A stretch of 64,000 bases of DNA, from the NCBI RefSeq assembly GCF_009664855.1, contig NZ_CP045928.1, positions 3,451,186 through 3,515,185 on the forward strand. Direction: 5' to 3'. The position numbers and the translations under genes are program-made. Origin of the DNA: Flavobacterium sp. SLB02 (GTDB taxonomy: Bacteria; Bacteroidota; Bacteroidia; Flavobacteriales; Flavobacteriaceae). Under the pieces are notes generated by a model. It did no database searches. It was not told the origin of the DNA and saw nothing but the letters and a program-made list of their open reading frames with translations. This document shows, one piece after another, positions 1-8,747 of this stretch; the stretch's first letter is position 1; each line of letters opens with the position of its first letter.

Positions 1-2
1 TG

Positions 3-1523
3 CTGCTTGTTTTTATTACTTTGGTCGAAATTCAGGAGCTTGCCTTATACACATCATTCGATCACAGCAAACTTCACGAAAAATTCGCCAAACATCCTGA
101 TGTATTAAGAACGTATCAAAATGTGGCCTATAAATTGGCTTCGACATTGAAAAAGCTTTCTAAAAACGTACACACTATTAGCGTATACGTTGATAAAAAT
201 GATTTAAAAAATGAACTTGATGCGCTTGAATTTGCCATTTTTGATTACGAAAAAACTTTAGGTAAGGAAGAAGCTGCAGAAGGCGTTTTAATGCTGACCA
301 ATATGCTTAAATATGCTAAAAATCAGGTTGGTAAGATCAAAATTATTCAGCGTGCTTTCTCGCTTGCGATGCAATCTTTTAAATTAAAGGATAAGGATAA
401 AGAATTAGAAAAATTCTTAACCCCTCAATATTATCCGTTGCGTACTTTAATCGAAAATTTAAGTTTTTCTTCTTCTATTTTCAGGCATTCCGTACGATTA
501 ACCATTACCATATTAATTGGTTTTACTATTGGGCAATTTTTAGCTTTTCAAAACGTCTATTGGATTTTATTAACCATTGTCGTAATCATGCGTCCGGGTT
601 ATGGCTTAACGAAAGAACGCTCGTATAACAGGATCTTCGGAACTATTCTTGGAGGATTAATAGCTTTTGGAATTGTATCTTTAATACAGAATCATGTTGC
701 GCTTAGTATATTATCTATTATATGTATGCTTCTTGGTATTTCTTTTACACAGATTAATTATAAAATAAGTGCCACTTTTGTTACGATGTATGTAGTTTTT
801 ATATACGGAATTTTAACCCCTAATATTGTCGAAGTTATTCAGTTTCGTGTTTTAGATACATTAGCCGGAGCCGCTTTAGCGTTTTTGGCCAATCAATTTT
901 TATGGCCGGCCTGGGAATTTATCAATACGCCTATTCATATCGAAAATTCGATTAGGGCCAATAGAAATTATCTAAAAGAAATTGCTGATTTTTATAATAA
1001 AAAAGGCGAAATACCAACCTCATACCGATTGGCAAGAAAAAATGCCTTTGTTGAAATTGGAAACTTAATGACTTCTTTTCAGCGTATGATGCAGGAGCCA
1101 AAATCGAAGCAAAAAACGTTACCATTAGTCAATAAACTGGTGGTTCTAAATCATTCGATATTATCCGCTTTAGCGTCATTATCGACTTATATACAATCGC
1201 ACCAGACAACATCAGCTTCAGAATCATTTAATTATATCATAAAAACGATTCTTTCTAACTTAGATCATGCGATTTCTATTTTACGAAATGAAGTTATTTT
1301 AACAGATACTTTTTTCGATAAGGAGGATGTGACTTTGCAATTTGAAGAACTCAAACGCGTCAATTTTACTCGTTTAATTAAAGATGACGAACTGGATAAA
1401 GAAACACGCCAGGCCAAAATGCAGGAAGCTCAAATGGTTATTGAACAATTGATCTGGATGAGTAATCTGGCCGAAAAGATTTTGAAAATCACAGAAGAAT
1501 TTAAAGCAACAAATCCAGATTAA
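3..1523 (+). CDS. FUSC family membrane protein (YccS/YhfK-like), 5'-truncated
   Basis: The frame is open to the left edge, so the N-terminal part lies outside the window; YccS-type proteins are usually around 700 residues and about 507 codons remain. What is present is a soluble, helix-rich central region, then a cluster of hydrophobic segments (roughly residues 155-300 counting from the TTG at position 21), then a soluble C-terminal region. The segment RPGYGLTKERSYNRIFGT follows the first pair of helices and matches the conserved loop of the fusaric-acid-resistance/aromatic-acid-exporter superfamily. The family is thought to form inner-membrane efflux or envelope-maintenance proteins; the substrate here is unknown. 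The stop codon sits in the loop of a 13-bp hairpin terminator. Confidence 0.8.
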   Translation: MLVFITLVEIQELALYTSFDHSKLHEKFAKHPDVLRTYQNVAYKLASTLKKLSKNVHTISVYVDKNDLKNELDALEFAIFDYEKTLGKEEAAEGVLMLTNMLKYAKNQVGKIKIIQRAFSLAMQSFKLKDKDKELEKFLTPQYYPLRTLIENLSFSSSIFRHSVRLTITILIGFTIGQFLAFQNVYWILLTIVVIMRPGYGLTKERSYNRIFGTILGGLIAFGIVSLIQNHVALSILSIICMLLGISFTQINYKISATFVTMYVVFIYGILTPNIVEVIQFRVLDTLAGAALAFLANQFLWPAWEFINTPIHIENSIRANRNYLKEIADFYNKKGEIPTSYRLARKNAFVEIGNLMTSFQRMMQEPKSKQKTLPLVNKLVVLNHSILSALASLSTYIQSHQTTSASESFNYIIKTILSNLDHAISILRNEVILTDTFFDKEDVTLQFEELKRVNFTRLIKDDELDKETRQAKMQEAQMVIEQLIWMSNLAEKILKITEEFKATNPD

Positions 1524-1545
1524 TTCATCTGGATTTGTTGTTTAT
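1508..1545 (+). terminator. Hairpin terminator of the FUSC gene
   Basis: A perfect 13-bp inverted repeat (1508-1520 with 1527-1539) has a 6-nt loop and is followed by a T-rich stretch. The FUSC stop codon (1521-1523) lies in the loop, so the left arm encodes the last residues. The convergent mqo gene ends at 1563, so the hairpin may serve both strands. Confidence 0.75.
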
Positions 1546-1562
1546 ATTATAAAAGTTTGAGC

Positions 1563-3059
1563 TTAATTATTTAGTTTTAAAACTTCAGAAGTATGTTTTC
1601 TAAGTTCTGCTAAAAGCTCCGGTTTATCATTTAAAGTTTGTCCGTAAGAAGGGATCATAGTTTTCATTTTTGCTTCCCATTCCGGTGTTTTAATTTGATT
1701 GGTAAAACATCTGCTAATCAAATCAATCATAATTGCAACTGCAGTCGATGCACCAGGAGAAGCTCCTAATAATACTGCTAATGTTCCGTCTTGAGTATTG
1801 ATCACTTCTGTACCAAATTCTAAAACCCCACCTTCTTTTTCATCTTTTTTAATTACCTGAACACGTTGTCCTGCTTTTTCTAATTTCCAGTCTTTAGAAC
1901 GTGCTGTTGGTAAATATTCACGTAAAGCTTTCATTCTGTCCTTTGGAGACTGACGAACCTGCTCAATTAAATATCTCGTTAATGGTATATTATGGAATCC
2001 CGCTGATAACATTGGGATTAAATTATTTGCTTTTATTGATAAAGGTAAATCCAGGTAAGATCCGTTCTTTAAGAAACGAGTCGAAAATCCTGCAAAAGGT
2101 CCAAAAAGTAGTGCTTTCTCACCATCAATTACACGTGTATCGATATGCGGAACAGACATTGGCGGAGCTCCTACACTTGCTTTACCATATACTTTTGCCT
2201 GATGTTTAGCAATCACCTCAGGATTGGTACATTTTAGCCATTGCCCACTTACCGGGAAACCTCCGTAACCGTTTCCTTCCGGAACGTTTGCTTTTTCCAG
2301 TAAAGGTAATGAACCTCCACCGGCACCAATAAATACGAATTTGGTATAGGCTTTTCTTGTTTGACCACTTGTTAAATCAGTGATTTTAATTCTCCATGAT
2401 TTATCCTCGCGTTGTCTTAATTTTTTAACTTCATGATTAAAGTATAAAGAAACACCATCCAGTTTTTCTAAATAATTAAACATACTTCTGGTCAAAGCTC
2501 CAAAATTTACATCGGTACCAATTTCCATGTGGGTTGCTGCTAATTTTTCATTAGCTTCTCTGCCTTCCATGACAAGTGGCATCCATTGTTTTAATTTCTC
2601 AAAATCTGTACTAAATTCCATTTGAGAAAAAATAGGATTGCTTTGCAAAGCTTCGAATCTCTTTTTAAGGTATTCGACATTTTTATCTCCCCACACAAAA
2701 CTCATATGAGGAACACTTTTAATAAAATTATCTGGAGACGGTACTTTATTTTCTTGTACTAAATAAGACCAAAACTGACGCGAAATCTCGAAAGATTCTG
2801 CTATGCTAATTGCTTTTTTAGGATCAATACTTCCATCAGCCTTCTCTGGGGTATAATTTAATTCACAAAAAGCTGAATGTCCTGTTCCTGCATTATTCCA
2901 AGCATCAGAGCTTTCGGCAGCAGCGACATCTAAACGCTCATAAATTTCAATTTTTATATCGGGTTGCAGCTCTTTTAAAATTAATCCAAGAGTTGCGCTC
3001 ATAATTCCAGCTCCAATAAGCACTACTTCACTATTGGAACGTATTGTATTGTCAGGCAT
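1563..3059 (-). CDS. mqo: Malate:quinone oxidoreductase
   Basis: FAD-dependent peripheral membrane enzyme that oxidises malate to oxaloacetate and passes electrons to the quinone pool, bypassing NAD-dependent malate dehydrogenase in the TCA cycle. The 498-residue protein has the usual family length. It opens with a dinucleotide-binding motif, VVLIGAGIMSATLG (about residues 12-25), followed by an acidic residue in EIYERLD at the expected FAD-ribose position. Family landmarks include WNNAGTGHSAFCELNYTP, the GGFPVSGQWL region and LGASPGASTAV near the C terminus. It is monocistronic on the minus strand; a TAnnTTTG element (TACCTTTG, plus-strand positions 3083-3090) sits about 25 nt upstream of the ATG. 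No defect is seen. Confidence 0.95.
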   Translation of the reverse strand: MPDNTIRSNSEVVLIGAGIMSATLGLILKELQPDIKIEIYERLDVAAAESSDAWNNAGTGHSAFCELNYTPEKADGSIDPKKAISIAESFEISRQFWSYLVQENKVPSPDNFIKSVPHMSFVWGDKNVEYLKKRFEALQSNPIFSQMEFSTDFEKLKQWMPLVMEGREANEKLAATHMEIGTDVNFGALTRSMFNYLEKLDGVSLYFNHEVKKLRQREDKSWRIKITDLTSGQTRKAYTKFVFIGAGGGSLPLLEKANVPEGNGYGGFPVSGQWLKCTNPEVIAKHQAKVYGKASVGAPPMSVPHIDTRVIDGEKALLFGPFAGFSTRFLKNGSYLDLPLSIKANNLIPMLSAGFHNIPLTRYLIEQVRQSPKDRMKALREYLPTARSKDWKLEKAGQRVQVIKKDEKEGGVLEFGTEVINTQDGTLAVLLGASPGASTAVAIMIDLISRCFTNQIKTPEWEAKMKTMIPSYGQTLNDKPELLAELRKHTSEVLKLNN

Positions 3060-3082
3060 AACAGTAATTTGTTTTTAAAGTG

Positions 3083-3090
3083 CAAAGGTA
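3083..3090 (-). promoter_or_regulatory. Flavobacterial -7 promoter element upstream of mqo
   Basis: On the minus strand it reads TACCTTTG, matching the Bacteroidota TAnnTTTG minus-7 consensus, about 25 nt before the mqo ATG. No TTG lies at the ideal 17-23 nt spacing; one is 13 nt upstream. Assigned by motif only. Confidence 0.5.
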
Positions 3091-3183
3091 CTTTTTATAA
3101 TTGCAAAAAAAAACTAAAATCACATGATAAAAGTTATGTTTTTACTAAAAAAATCAGGTTAAGGAACTGCAAAGCTGTAAAAA

Positions 3184-3600
3184 TTAAAAACGGTTTGAAG
3201 AAAGATAATCCTGAAGCATTATTGTAGCTGAGATTTCATCAATTAACCCTTTATTTTGACGCTGTTTTTTACTTAATCCACTATCGATCATGGTTTGAAA
3301 TGCCATTTTCGAAGTAAAGCGTTCATCAACGCGCACTACTTTCATATCCGGAAAAACATTAGAGAAATGAGTAACAAATCCTTTAATTACAGCAGCACTT
3401 TCGGATGGCTGCCCATTCATTTGTTTAGGCTCACCAATTAAAACCGTTTCGACTTTTTCTTTTGAAAAATAATCCTTCAAAAAGTCGATCAAATTATTGG
3501 TAGGGATCGTAGTTAATCCTGAAGCAATAATTTGCATTTCATCAGTAACAGCAATTCCTGTGCGTTTTTGTCCGTAATCTATAGAGAGAATTCTTGGCAT
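3184..3600 (-). CDS. ruvX: Holliday junction resolvase-like protein RuvX/YqgF
   Basis: RNase H-fold nuclease family implicated in Holliday-junction processing and in 16S rRNA 5'-end maturation. The 138-residue length is typical. The N-terminal LSIDYGQKRTGIAV carries the first catalytic Asp; VLIGEPKQMNG (IGxP motif) contains the conserved Glu; VVRVDERFTS and the C-terminal DEISATIMLQDYL supply the further conserved acidic positions, so the active site looks complete. It is a single gene on the minus strand with a TATCTTTG minus-7 element just upstream (plus positions 3615-3622). The neighbours (mqo, sulfatase) do not suggest a linked function. Confidence 0.92.
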   Translation of the reverse strand: MPRILSIDYGQKRTGIAVTDEMQIIASGLTTIPTNNLIDFLKDYFSKEKVETVLIGEPKQMNGQPSESAAVIKGFVTHFSNVFPDMKVVRVDERFTSKMAFQTMIDSGLSKKQRQNKGLIDEISATIMLQDYLSSNRF

Positions 3601-3614
3601 TTTTCAGTTTTCAA

Positions 3615-3622
3615 CAAAGATA
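3615..3622 (-). promoter_or_regulatory. Flavobacterial -7 promoter element upstream of ruvX
   Basis: Minus-strand TATCTTTG, a perfect TAnnTTTG match, ends about 14 nt before the ruvX ATG, which implies a very short leader. Motif-based call. Confidence 0.5.
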
Positions 3623-3884
3623 GAAAGGAATTAACAACTTAAAAAATAATCTGAATGTTTTATAATTCCAATAAATTAAGATACATTACTGCATTATTTT
3701 ACATTATTGCATGCAAAATTAACATATTATCCTTTTAATCAGAAAAATGTTGTTTATTATTTCATAATTTAAAAAAAAATAAGTTCTTTTGCGGAAAATT
3801 CATCGATCCTTTTAAATCATTGAATACCAGATTTTTTAAACTAAACAGGAACAAAAATAAGTCACCAAAAACATTAAGCCCTAA

Positions 3885-5753
3885 ATGAATAACTATAAAA
3901 AATGCATTGCTCTATTTTTGAAAAGATTTCTTTTAATCGTTCTAATATACCAGTTAAGCAGAGCTTTATTTTATTTTATGAATTTGGATTTATTTGATGA
4001 TTTTACCCTTCAAACTTTCACAGGAGGGATTTTGTTTGATCTGGCCGCTATCAGCTATTTGAATATTGTTTTTCTTGTTGCTCATTTACTTCCCGGGAAT
4101 TTCAAGTACAATGACCTTTATCAACGTATACTTAAGATTACTTTTTACGTTGTCAATCTTATATTTATAGCAACTAATTTCATCGATATTATCTACTACC
4201 GTTTTACTTCAAGAAGAAGCACTTTTGGTATGATTACCGCTAAAGGTATGGAGCAGGAAGCAATTGGACTGATACCTTCATTTTTAGCAGAGTTTTGGTA
4301 CATTGGACTTATCTTTATAGCCATTAGTGTTTTATTGTGGAAACTACTTCCGGATTTAAATAAAAACATAGCACGACAAGACCTTACGAAGAAAGATTAC
4401 TTGCTGAAATTTAGCTATCTAATACTTTCAATCGCAGTTTTATTAATTTTAGGACGTGGAGGCTTTCAAAAAAAACCAATAAAAATCGTTGACGGAATTA
4501 AGTACGGTGCTTTAAGCAATACTGCTTTAGTCCTCAATACTCCTTTTACTATCTTAAAAACTATCACAAAAAAAGAAGATCTTGAGAACACTACTTATTA
4601 TAATACAAAAGAATTAAAATCAATATACAATCCTGTTATTTCATTACACCCTGGCAAACCTGCTATCAAAAAAAATGTGGTGATTTTGATTTTGGAAAGT
4701 TTTGGAAATGAAAATGTGGGACGCGGACAAACTCCGTTTTTAGATTCTCTTATTACAAAGTCATACTATTTTAAAAATGGTTTTGCCAACGGAAAAGTAT
4801 CTATTGATGCTGTTCCTTCTATACTTTCCAGTATTCCTAGCTTAATGAATAATTCGTTTATAACCTCTAGTTATTCTTTGAACAAAATAAATGGCCTTCC
4901 GAAAATTTTAAAAAAAGAAGGTTATAAAACTTCCTTTTTTCATGGTGCTTTTAACGGAAGCCAAAACTTTGACCAATATGCCAAAGTAGCAGGATTCGAT
5001 CAATACTTCGGAAAAGACCAATATACAGGTAAAGAAGCGTTTGATGGACGATGGGGAATTTTTGACGAAGAGTTTCTACAATTCTATGCCGAGAAATTAT
5101 CTTCGTTTAAACAGCCGTTTTTCAGTTCGTTATTTACCATTTCTTCGCACAATCCTTATATTATACCCGAAAAATACAAAGGCAAATTTCCAAAAGGAAC
5201 AACTGTTATTCAGGAGAGTATTGCTTATAGCGATTATGCTTTGAAAAAGTTTTTTGAAACTGCAAAAAAACAAAAGTGGTACAACAACACTCTTTTTGTA
5301 ATTTCTTCTGATCATACATCGGCCGGAGGCGATAAGGAATCTGATCAAACCAATATTGGAAAATTCAGAATTCCAATTTTATTCTTCGACCCTTCGAATC
5401 CTGAATTGGCAGGTGTTAATGAGAAGAACTTTCAGCAGATTGATATAATGCCAAGTATATTAGATTATCTAAACATTAAAACCGATATGGTAAGTTTTGG
5501 TAAAAGCTATAAATCTAAGGACAACTTTGTGGTGTATTACCTTCAGGGAACGTATCATTATATTAAGGACGATTATTATTTAGCTTTTGCCAATAATCAG
5601 ACAATTGGACTTTATAGCTGGAAAAAAGACGTTTTATTAAAAGATAATTTAATTAACAAGGACAAAGCCAAAGTTAAAGAATACGAAAAATTTATAAAAG
5701 CTTACATACAGTCTTTCAACGAAAGAATTATTTACAACAAGTTAGCCCTTTAA
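3885..5753 (+). CDS. LTA synthase family membrane sulfatase
   Basis: Polytopic membrane enzyme of the alkaline-phosphatase/sulfatase superfamily. Five hydrophobic segments occupy roughly residues 11-31, 44-68, 85-105, 135-153 and 174-190, followed by a large presumably periplasmic domain (about 255-600). Metal-site features are visible: LILESFG (E271), a possible nucleophile in GKVSIDAVPS (S306, where LtaS itself has Thr), SSHNPY (H422) and ISSDHT (D476/H477). Gram-positive LtaS polymerises glycerol phosphate. A Gram-negative member more probably moves a phosphoglycerol or phosphoethanolamine-type group onto a lipid or glycan, but that is inference. The gene is monocistronic and ends in a strong hairpin. 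Length is normal for the family. Confidence 0.85.
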   Translation: MNNYKKCIALFLKRFLLIVLIYQLSRALFYFMNLDLFDDFTLQTFTGGILFDLAAISYLNIVFLVAHLLPGNFKYNDLYQRILKITFYVVNLIFIATNFIDIIYYRFTSRRSTFGMITAKGMEQEAIGLIPSFLAEFWYIGLIFIAISVLLWKLLPDLNKNIARQDLTKKDYLLKFSYLILSIAVLLILGRGGFQKKPIKIVDGIKYGALSNTALVLNTPFTILKTITKKEDLENTTYYNTKELKSIYNPVISLHPGKPAIKKNVVILILESFGNENVGRGQTPFLDSLITKSYYFKNGFANGKVSIDAVPSILSSIPSLMNNSFITSSYSLNKINGLPKILKKEGYKTSFFHGAFNGSQNFDQYAKVAGFDQYFGKDQYTGKEAFDGRWGIFDEEFLQFYAEKLSSFKQPFFSSLFTISSHNPYIIPEKYKGKFPKGTTVIQESIAYSDYALKKFFETAKKQKWYNNTLFVISSDHTSAGGDKESDQTNIGKFRIPILFFDPSNPELAGVNEKNFQQIDIMPSILDYLNIKTDMVSFGKSYKSKDNFVVYYLQGTYHYIKDDYYLAFANNQTIGLYSWKKDVLLKDNLINKDKAKVKEYEKFIKAYIQSFNERIIYNKLAL

Positions 5754-5755
5754 AT

Positions 5756-5791
5756 AAAAAGTCCGTTTTGAAAACTCAAAACGGACTTTTT
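5756..5791. terminator. Bidirectional hairpin terminator
   Basis: A perfect 16-bp inverted repeat with A-run and T-run flanks (5756-5771 with 5776-5791) starts 2 nt after the sulfatase stop codon. The convergent PAS gene ends at 5824, so it can terminate both transcripts. Confidence 0.9.
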
Positions 5792-5823
5792 ATCCAAATA
5801 TTCAAACCTAAAAAAATCAAATA

Positions 5824-6465
5824 CTATCTATTAAAGAGTCTTCTAAAAAAACCTCTTTCCTCCTCTTCTTCCTCTTCCTCTACAACTACTCGTTCTTCAT
5901 ATTGAGCAAATTTTGCCTGACCTCTTTCGTGTTCAAAAATCAGATCCTTAATATATTCAACATAGCTTTTCTTTTTTTCTTCTAAAAATCCAATAAGGTA
6001 TTTTTCACTAAATTCCATTCCACTTGCTGCTTCTATCTGCAAAAGTTTTTTATAGAGAGGCTCAATATGCAATGCAATAACTTCTTGCGGCACTGCCTGG
6101 CGTCTTCCAAAATAATTCACAATAACATCATTCTCATCTCTTGAAATTTCAAAATCGGTAATTACCCAGTAGAACCTTCCTGATTTGGCTAAGTTTTTTA
6201 CAATAGCGTGAAAATTTTTTCCGTTTTTAAGATTTTCCCAAAGTACTTTAAAGATTACTCGTGGCATATCCGGATGGCGAATAATATTATGCGGTTGCCC
6301 CATTAATTCATAATCCTCATAACCACAAACATCAACAAAAGTTTCATTGGCATATTCAATAATACCAAAAGCATTTGTTTTACTCATAATAACCTGAGTC
6401 TTGTCCCATGAGACTTCCTTGTCTATAATAGTTCTCTGTCCCTGAAGTTGATTTTCCTGATTCAT
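5824..6465 (-). CDS. PAS domain-containing protein (Aer/MCP-type PAS)
   Basis: Small soluble signalling protein of about 213 residues from the ATG at 6465; a longer frame begins with TTG at 6507 but ATG is preferred. One PAS domain spans roughly residues 25-125, with the pattern TNAFGIIEYANETF, GQPHNIIRHPDMP and RFYWVITDFEIS, as in PAS domains of Aer-type redox sensors and some chemoreceptors. A helical region follows, then an acidic run of Glu residues and a basic tail. There is no HAMP, methyl-accepting, kinase or cyclase domain, so it would act as a stand-alone sensor or adaptor. The ligand (FAD in Aer) and partner cannot be read from the sequence. Confidence 0.75.
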   Translation of the reverse strand: MNQENQLQGQRTIIDKEVSWDKTQVIMSKTNAFGIIEYANETFVDVCGYEDYELMGQPHNIIRHPDMPRVIFKVLWENLKNGKNFHAIVKNLAKSGRFYWVITDFEISRDENDVIVNYFGRRQAVPQEVIALHIEPLYKKLLQIEAASGMEFSEKYLIGFLEEKKKSYVEYIKDLIFEHERGQAKFAQYEERVVVEEEEEEEERGFFRRLFNR

Positions 6466-6708
6466 GTTTTGCTGCTTATATAATTTGTTTTGGAATGGTA
6501 TATTCAATTTCCCTATCTGTTTCGGGAAATTCGTAGTGCGAAATTAATTAGAACAAAAAAGTCAAAACCTGACTTTTGTCATATTCTGACATTAAAAAAA
6601 CTTTTAGTGGCTACATGTGTTGAAAAATTCAATTAAGGCGATTTGTTTTATTTATCAAATTAAAAACAAAAAGTTAAATCTGTAACATTTTCAAAAGCAT
6701 TTACCTTT

Positions 6709-6736
6709 TTGCATTTGTACAAATACGCTATCTTTG
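6709..6736 (+). promoter_or_regulatory. Promoter of dapD (TTG-N17-TATCTTTG)
   Basis: A TTG at 6709-6711, a 17-nt spacer and TATCTTTG at 6729-6736 match the flavobacterial minus-33/minus-7 consensus. The dapD ATG follows 16 nt later. Confidence 0.65.
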
Positions 6737-6752
6737 CCAAAAATTAAAACTT

Positions 6753-7568
6753 ATGAATTCTTTACAGACTATAATCGAACAAGCTTGGGAAAACAGAGCT
6801 TTATTACAAGAAACTACGACAACTGATGCCATCAGAGAAGTTATAGAATTGGTAGATGCAGGAAAATTACGTTGCGCTGAACCAGTTGGTGACAAGTGGC
6901 AGGTAAACGAATGGGTTAAGAAAGCTGTTGTGATGTATTTCCCAATTCAAAAAATGGAAACATGGGAGTCTGGTATTTTCGAATATCATGACAAAATGTT
7001 ACTAAAAAGAGGTTATGCTGAAAAAGGAATTCGTGTAGTACCAAATGCTGTTGCACGTTACGGAGCTTATATTTCGAGTGGCGTTATTTTGATGCCAAGT
7101 TATGTAAATATTGGTGCGTATGTTGACGAAGGAACTATGGTTGACACCTGGGCAACTGTTGGTAGTTGTGCACAAATTGGTAAAAATGTTCACTTAAGCG
7201 GTGGTGTTGGTATTGGTGGAGTTTTAGAGCCATTACAAGCTGCTCCTGTAATTATCGAAGATGGTGCATTTATTGGTTCTCGTTGTATTGTTGTCGAAGG
7301 TGTTCACGTAGGTAAAGAAGCTGTTCTTGGCGCTAACGTATGTCTGACTGCTTCTACAAAAATTATCGATGTTACCGGAGATGAGCCAGTTGAAATGAAA
7401 GGTTTTGTTCCTGCACGCTCAGTAGTAATTCCAGGAAGTTATACTAAAAAATTCGCTGCCGGTGAATTTCAGGTTCCTTGTGCCTTAATTATTGGTACAC
7501 GTAAACCATCTACAGATTTAAAAACTTCATTAAATAACGCGCTTCGTGAATACGACGTTGCGGTTTAA
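6753..7568 (+). CDS. dapD: 2,3,4,5-tetrahydropyridine-2,6-dicarboxylate N-succinyltransferase
   Basis: Catalyses the succinyl-CoA-dependent acylation of tetrahydrodipicolinate in the succinylase branch of diaminopimelate/lysine biosynthesis, supplying peptidoglycan cross-link precursors. The 271-residue length is standard. The N-terminal helical domain contains VNEWVKKAVVMYFP; the C-terminal half is a left-handed beta-helix of hexapeptide repeats with the family signatures GAYVDEGTMVDTWATVGSCAQIG and GGVGIGGVLEP, ending in VPCALIIG. It is monocistronic, with a well-matched flavobacterial promoter upstream and a strong hairpin terminator downstream. Confidence 0.95.
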   Translation: MNSLQTIIEQAWENRALLQETTTTDAIREVIELVDAGKLRCAEPVGDKWQVNEWVKKAVVMYFPIQKMETWESGIFEYHDKMLLKRGYAEKGIRVVPNAVARYGAYISSGVILMPSYVNIGAYVDEGTMVDTWATVGSCAQIGKNVHLSGGVGIGGVLEPLQAAPVIIEDGAFIGSRCIVVEGVHVGKEAVLGANVCLTASTKIIDVTGDEPVEMKGFVPARSVVIPGSYTKKFAAGEFQVPCALIIGTRKPSTDLKTSLNNALREYDVAV

Positions 7569-7588
7569 ATTTTAAATTACAATATTTT

Positions 7589-7632
7589 AAAATCCAAATT
7601 CCAATCTTATCAATTGGAATTTGGATTTTTTT
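7589..7632 (+). terminator. Hairpin terminator of dapD
   Basis: A perfect 17-bp inverted repeat (7589-7605 with 7613-7629) with a 7-nt loop runs into a T-tract. It lies 20 nt after the dapD stop and 45 nt before the next gene. Confidence 0.9.
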
Positions 7633-7673
7633 TGCTTCAATTTGTAGACTCTTAATAAGATTAAGCTTTCTAT

Positions 7674-8747
7674 ATGAAGATACTTGTAATTCAACAAAAA
7701 ATGATTGGTGATGTTTTGATTAGCAGTATAATATGCAATAATTTGCGTGCTGCTTATCCTGATGCCCAAATAGATTATTTAGTTTACGCCTCTACAACTC
7801 CTGTTTTAGAAGGGAATTCAAATATAGATAACATCATTTTATTTGAAGAAAAACATCGCAAAAGCAAAAAAGAGCTACTAAACCTGGGAATTCAAATTCG
7901 AAAAGAAAAGTACGACTTATTAATTGATGCCTACTCAAAATTAGAAAGCTGGATTTTGGTATTATTAAGCAATGCCAAACAAAAAATCTCTTATAAAAAA
8001 CCTGGCAGAAACTTCCTTTATACCGATAATGTTCCCTTTGAAGCGCTTCCTAAAACTAATTTAGGTTTGGCAATAGAAAGACGTCTTTCGCTATTAGAAC
8101 CTTTGGATTTAAAAATAAAAAATGATCCGATCCCAAAATTATTTGTTTCTGAAAAAGAAAATCAACAAGCGATTGCACTTTTTGAAAAACATAATGTTCA
8201 AAAAGACCGAAAAACAGTTATGATTAGTCTTTTAGGAAGCGAAAAATTAAAAACATATCCTTTAGAATTTATGTCTACAGTGATCGATTATGTTGCAGAT
8301 AACGCCAATGTAAATATTCTTTTTAATTATTTCCCTAAGCAATTAGAAGATGCCAAAACCGTTTTTAACGCCTGCAAACCTTCGACTCAGGAAAAAATAT
8401 ATTTTGATTTATTGGGCGATGACCTTCGTTCATTTATTGCTATCATGAACCAATGCGATCTGATTATTGGTAATGATGGCGGTGCTATAAATATGGCAAA
8501 AGCACTCAAAAAACCATCATTTATTATTTTCTCTCCCTGGATAGAAAAGAAAATCTGGGCAACTTTTGAAGACGGAGTTCATCATCTATCAGTTCACTTA
8601 AAAGATTATCGTGCCGATTTATTCGATCAAAAGACAGAAAAAATGCTTAAAAAAGAGTCTTTGTCTTTGTATAAAGAATTTAAACCTGAATATTTTACAG
8701 CTCAGATCGAATCGTTTTTAAATCAAAACCTAAGCAATTCGATCTAA
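7674..8747 (+). CDS. Glycosyltransferase family 9 (heptosyltransferase-like)
   Basis: GT-B fold enzyme of the WaaC/WaaF type, which transfers heptose or a related sugar onto the LPS inner core at the cytoplasmic face. The 357-residue protein opens with ILVIQQKMIGDVLISSIICNNLR, close to the family N-terminal pattern (I/L-R-x-xx-GD-L-x-P). The C-terminal donor site shows IGNDGGAINMAKALKKPS, the usual GxDxGxxHxAxA pattern with Asn replacing the His. Its stop codon overlaps the next ATG by 1 nt, so it is translationally coupled to a WaaE-like GT2. The acceptor and donor sugar in this organism are unknown. Confidence 0.85.
   Translation: MKILVIQQKMIGDVLISSIICNNLRAAYPDAQIDYLVYASTTPVLEGNSNIDNIILFEEKHRKSKKELLNLGIQIRKEKYDLLIDAYSKLESWILVLLSNAKQKISYKKPGRNFLYTDNVPFEALPKTNLGLAIERRLSLLEPLDLKIKNDPIPKLFVSEKENQQAIALFEKHNVQKDRKTVMISLLGSEKLKTYPLEFMSTVIDYVADNANVNILFNYFPKQLEDAKTVFNACKPSTQEKIYFDLLGDDLRSFIAIMNQCDLIIGNDGGAINMAKALKKPSFIIFSPWIEKKIWATFEDGVHHLSVHLKDYRADLFDQKTEKMLKKESLSLYKEFKPEYFTAQIESFLNQNLSNSI

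Noticed and set aside
1901..2209. 102-codon frame on the plus strand
   Set aside because: It lies wholly antisense to the well-conserved mqo gene and encodes nothing recognisable.
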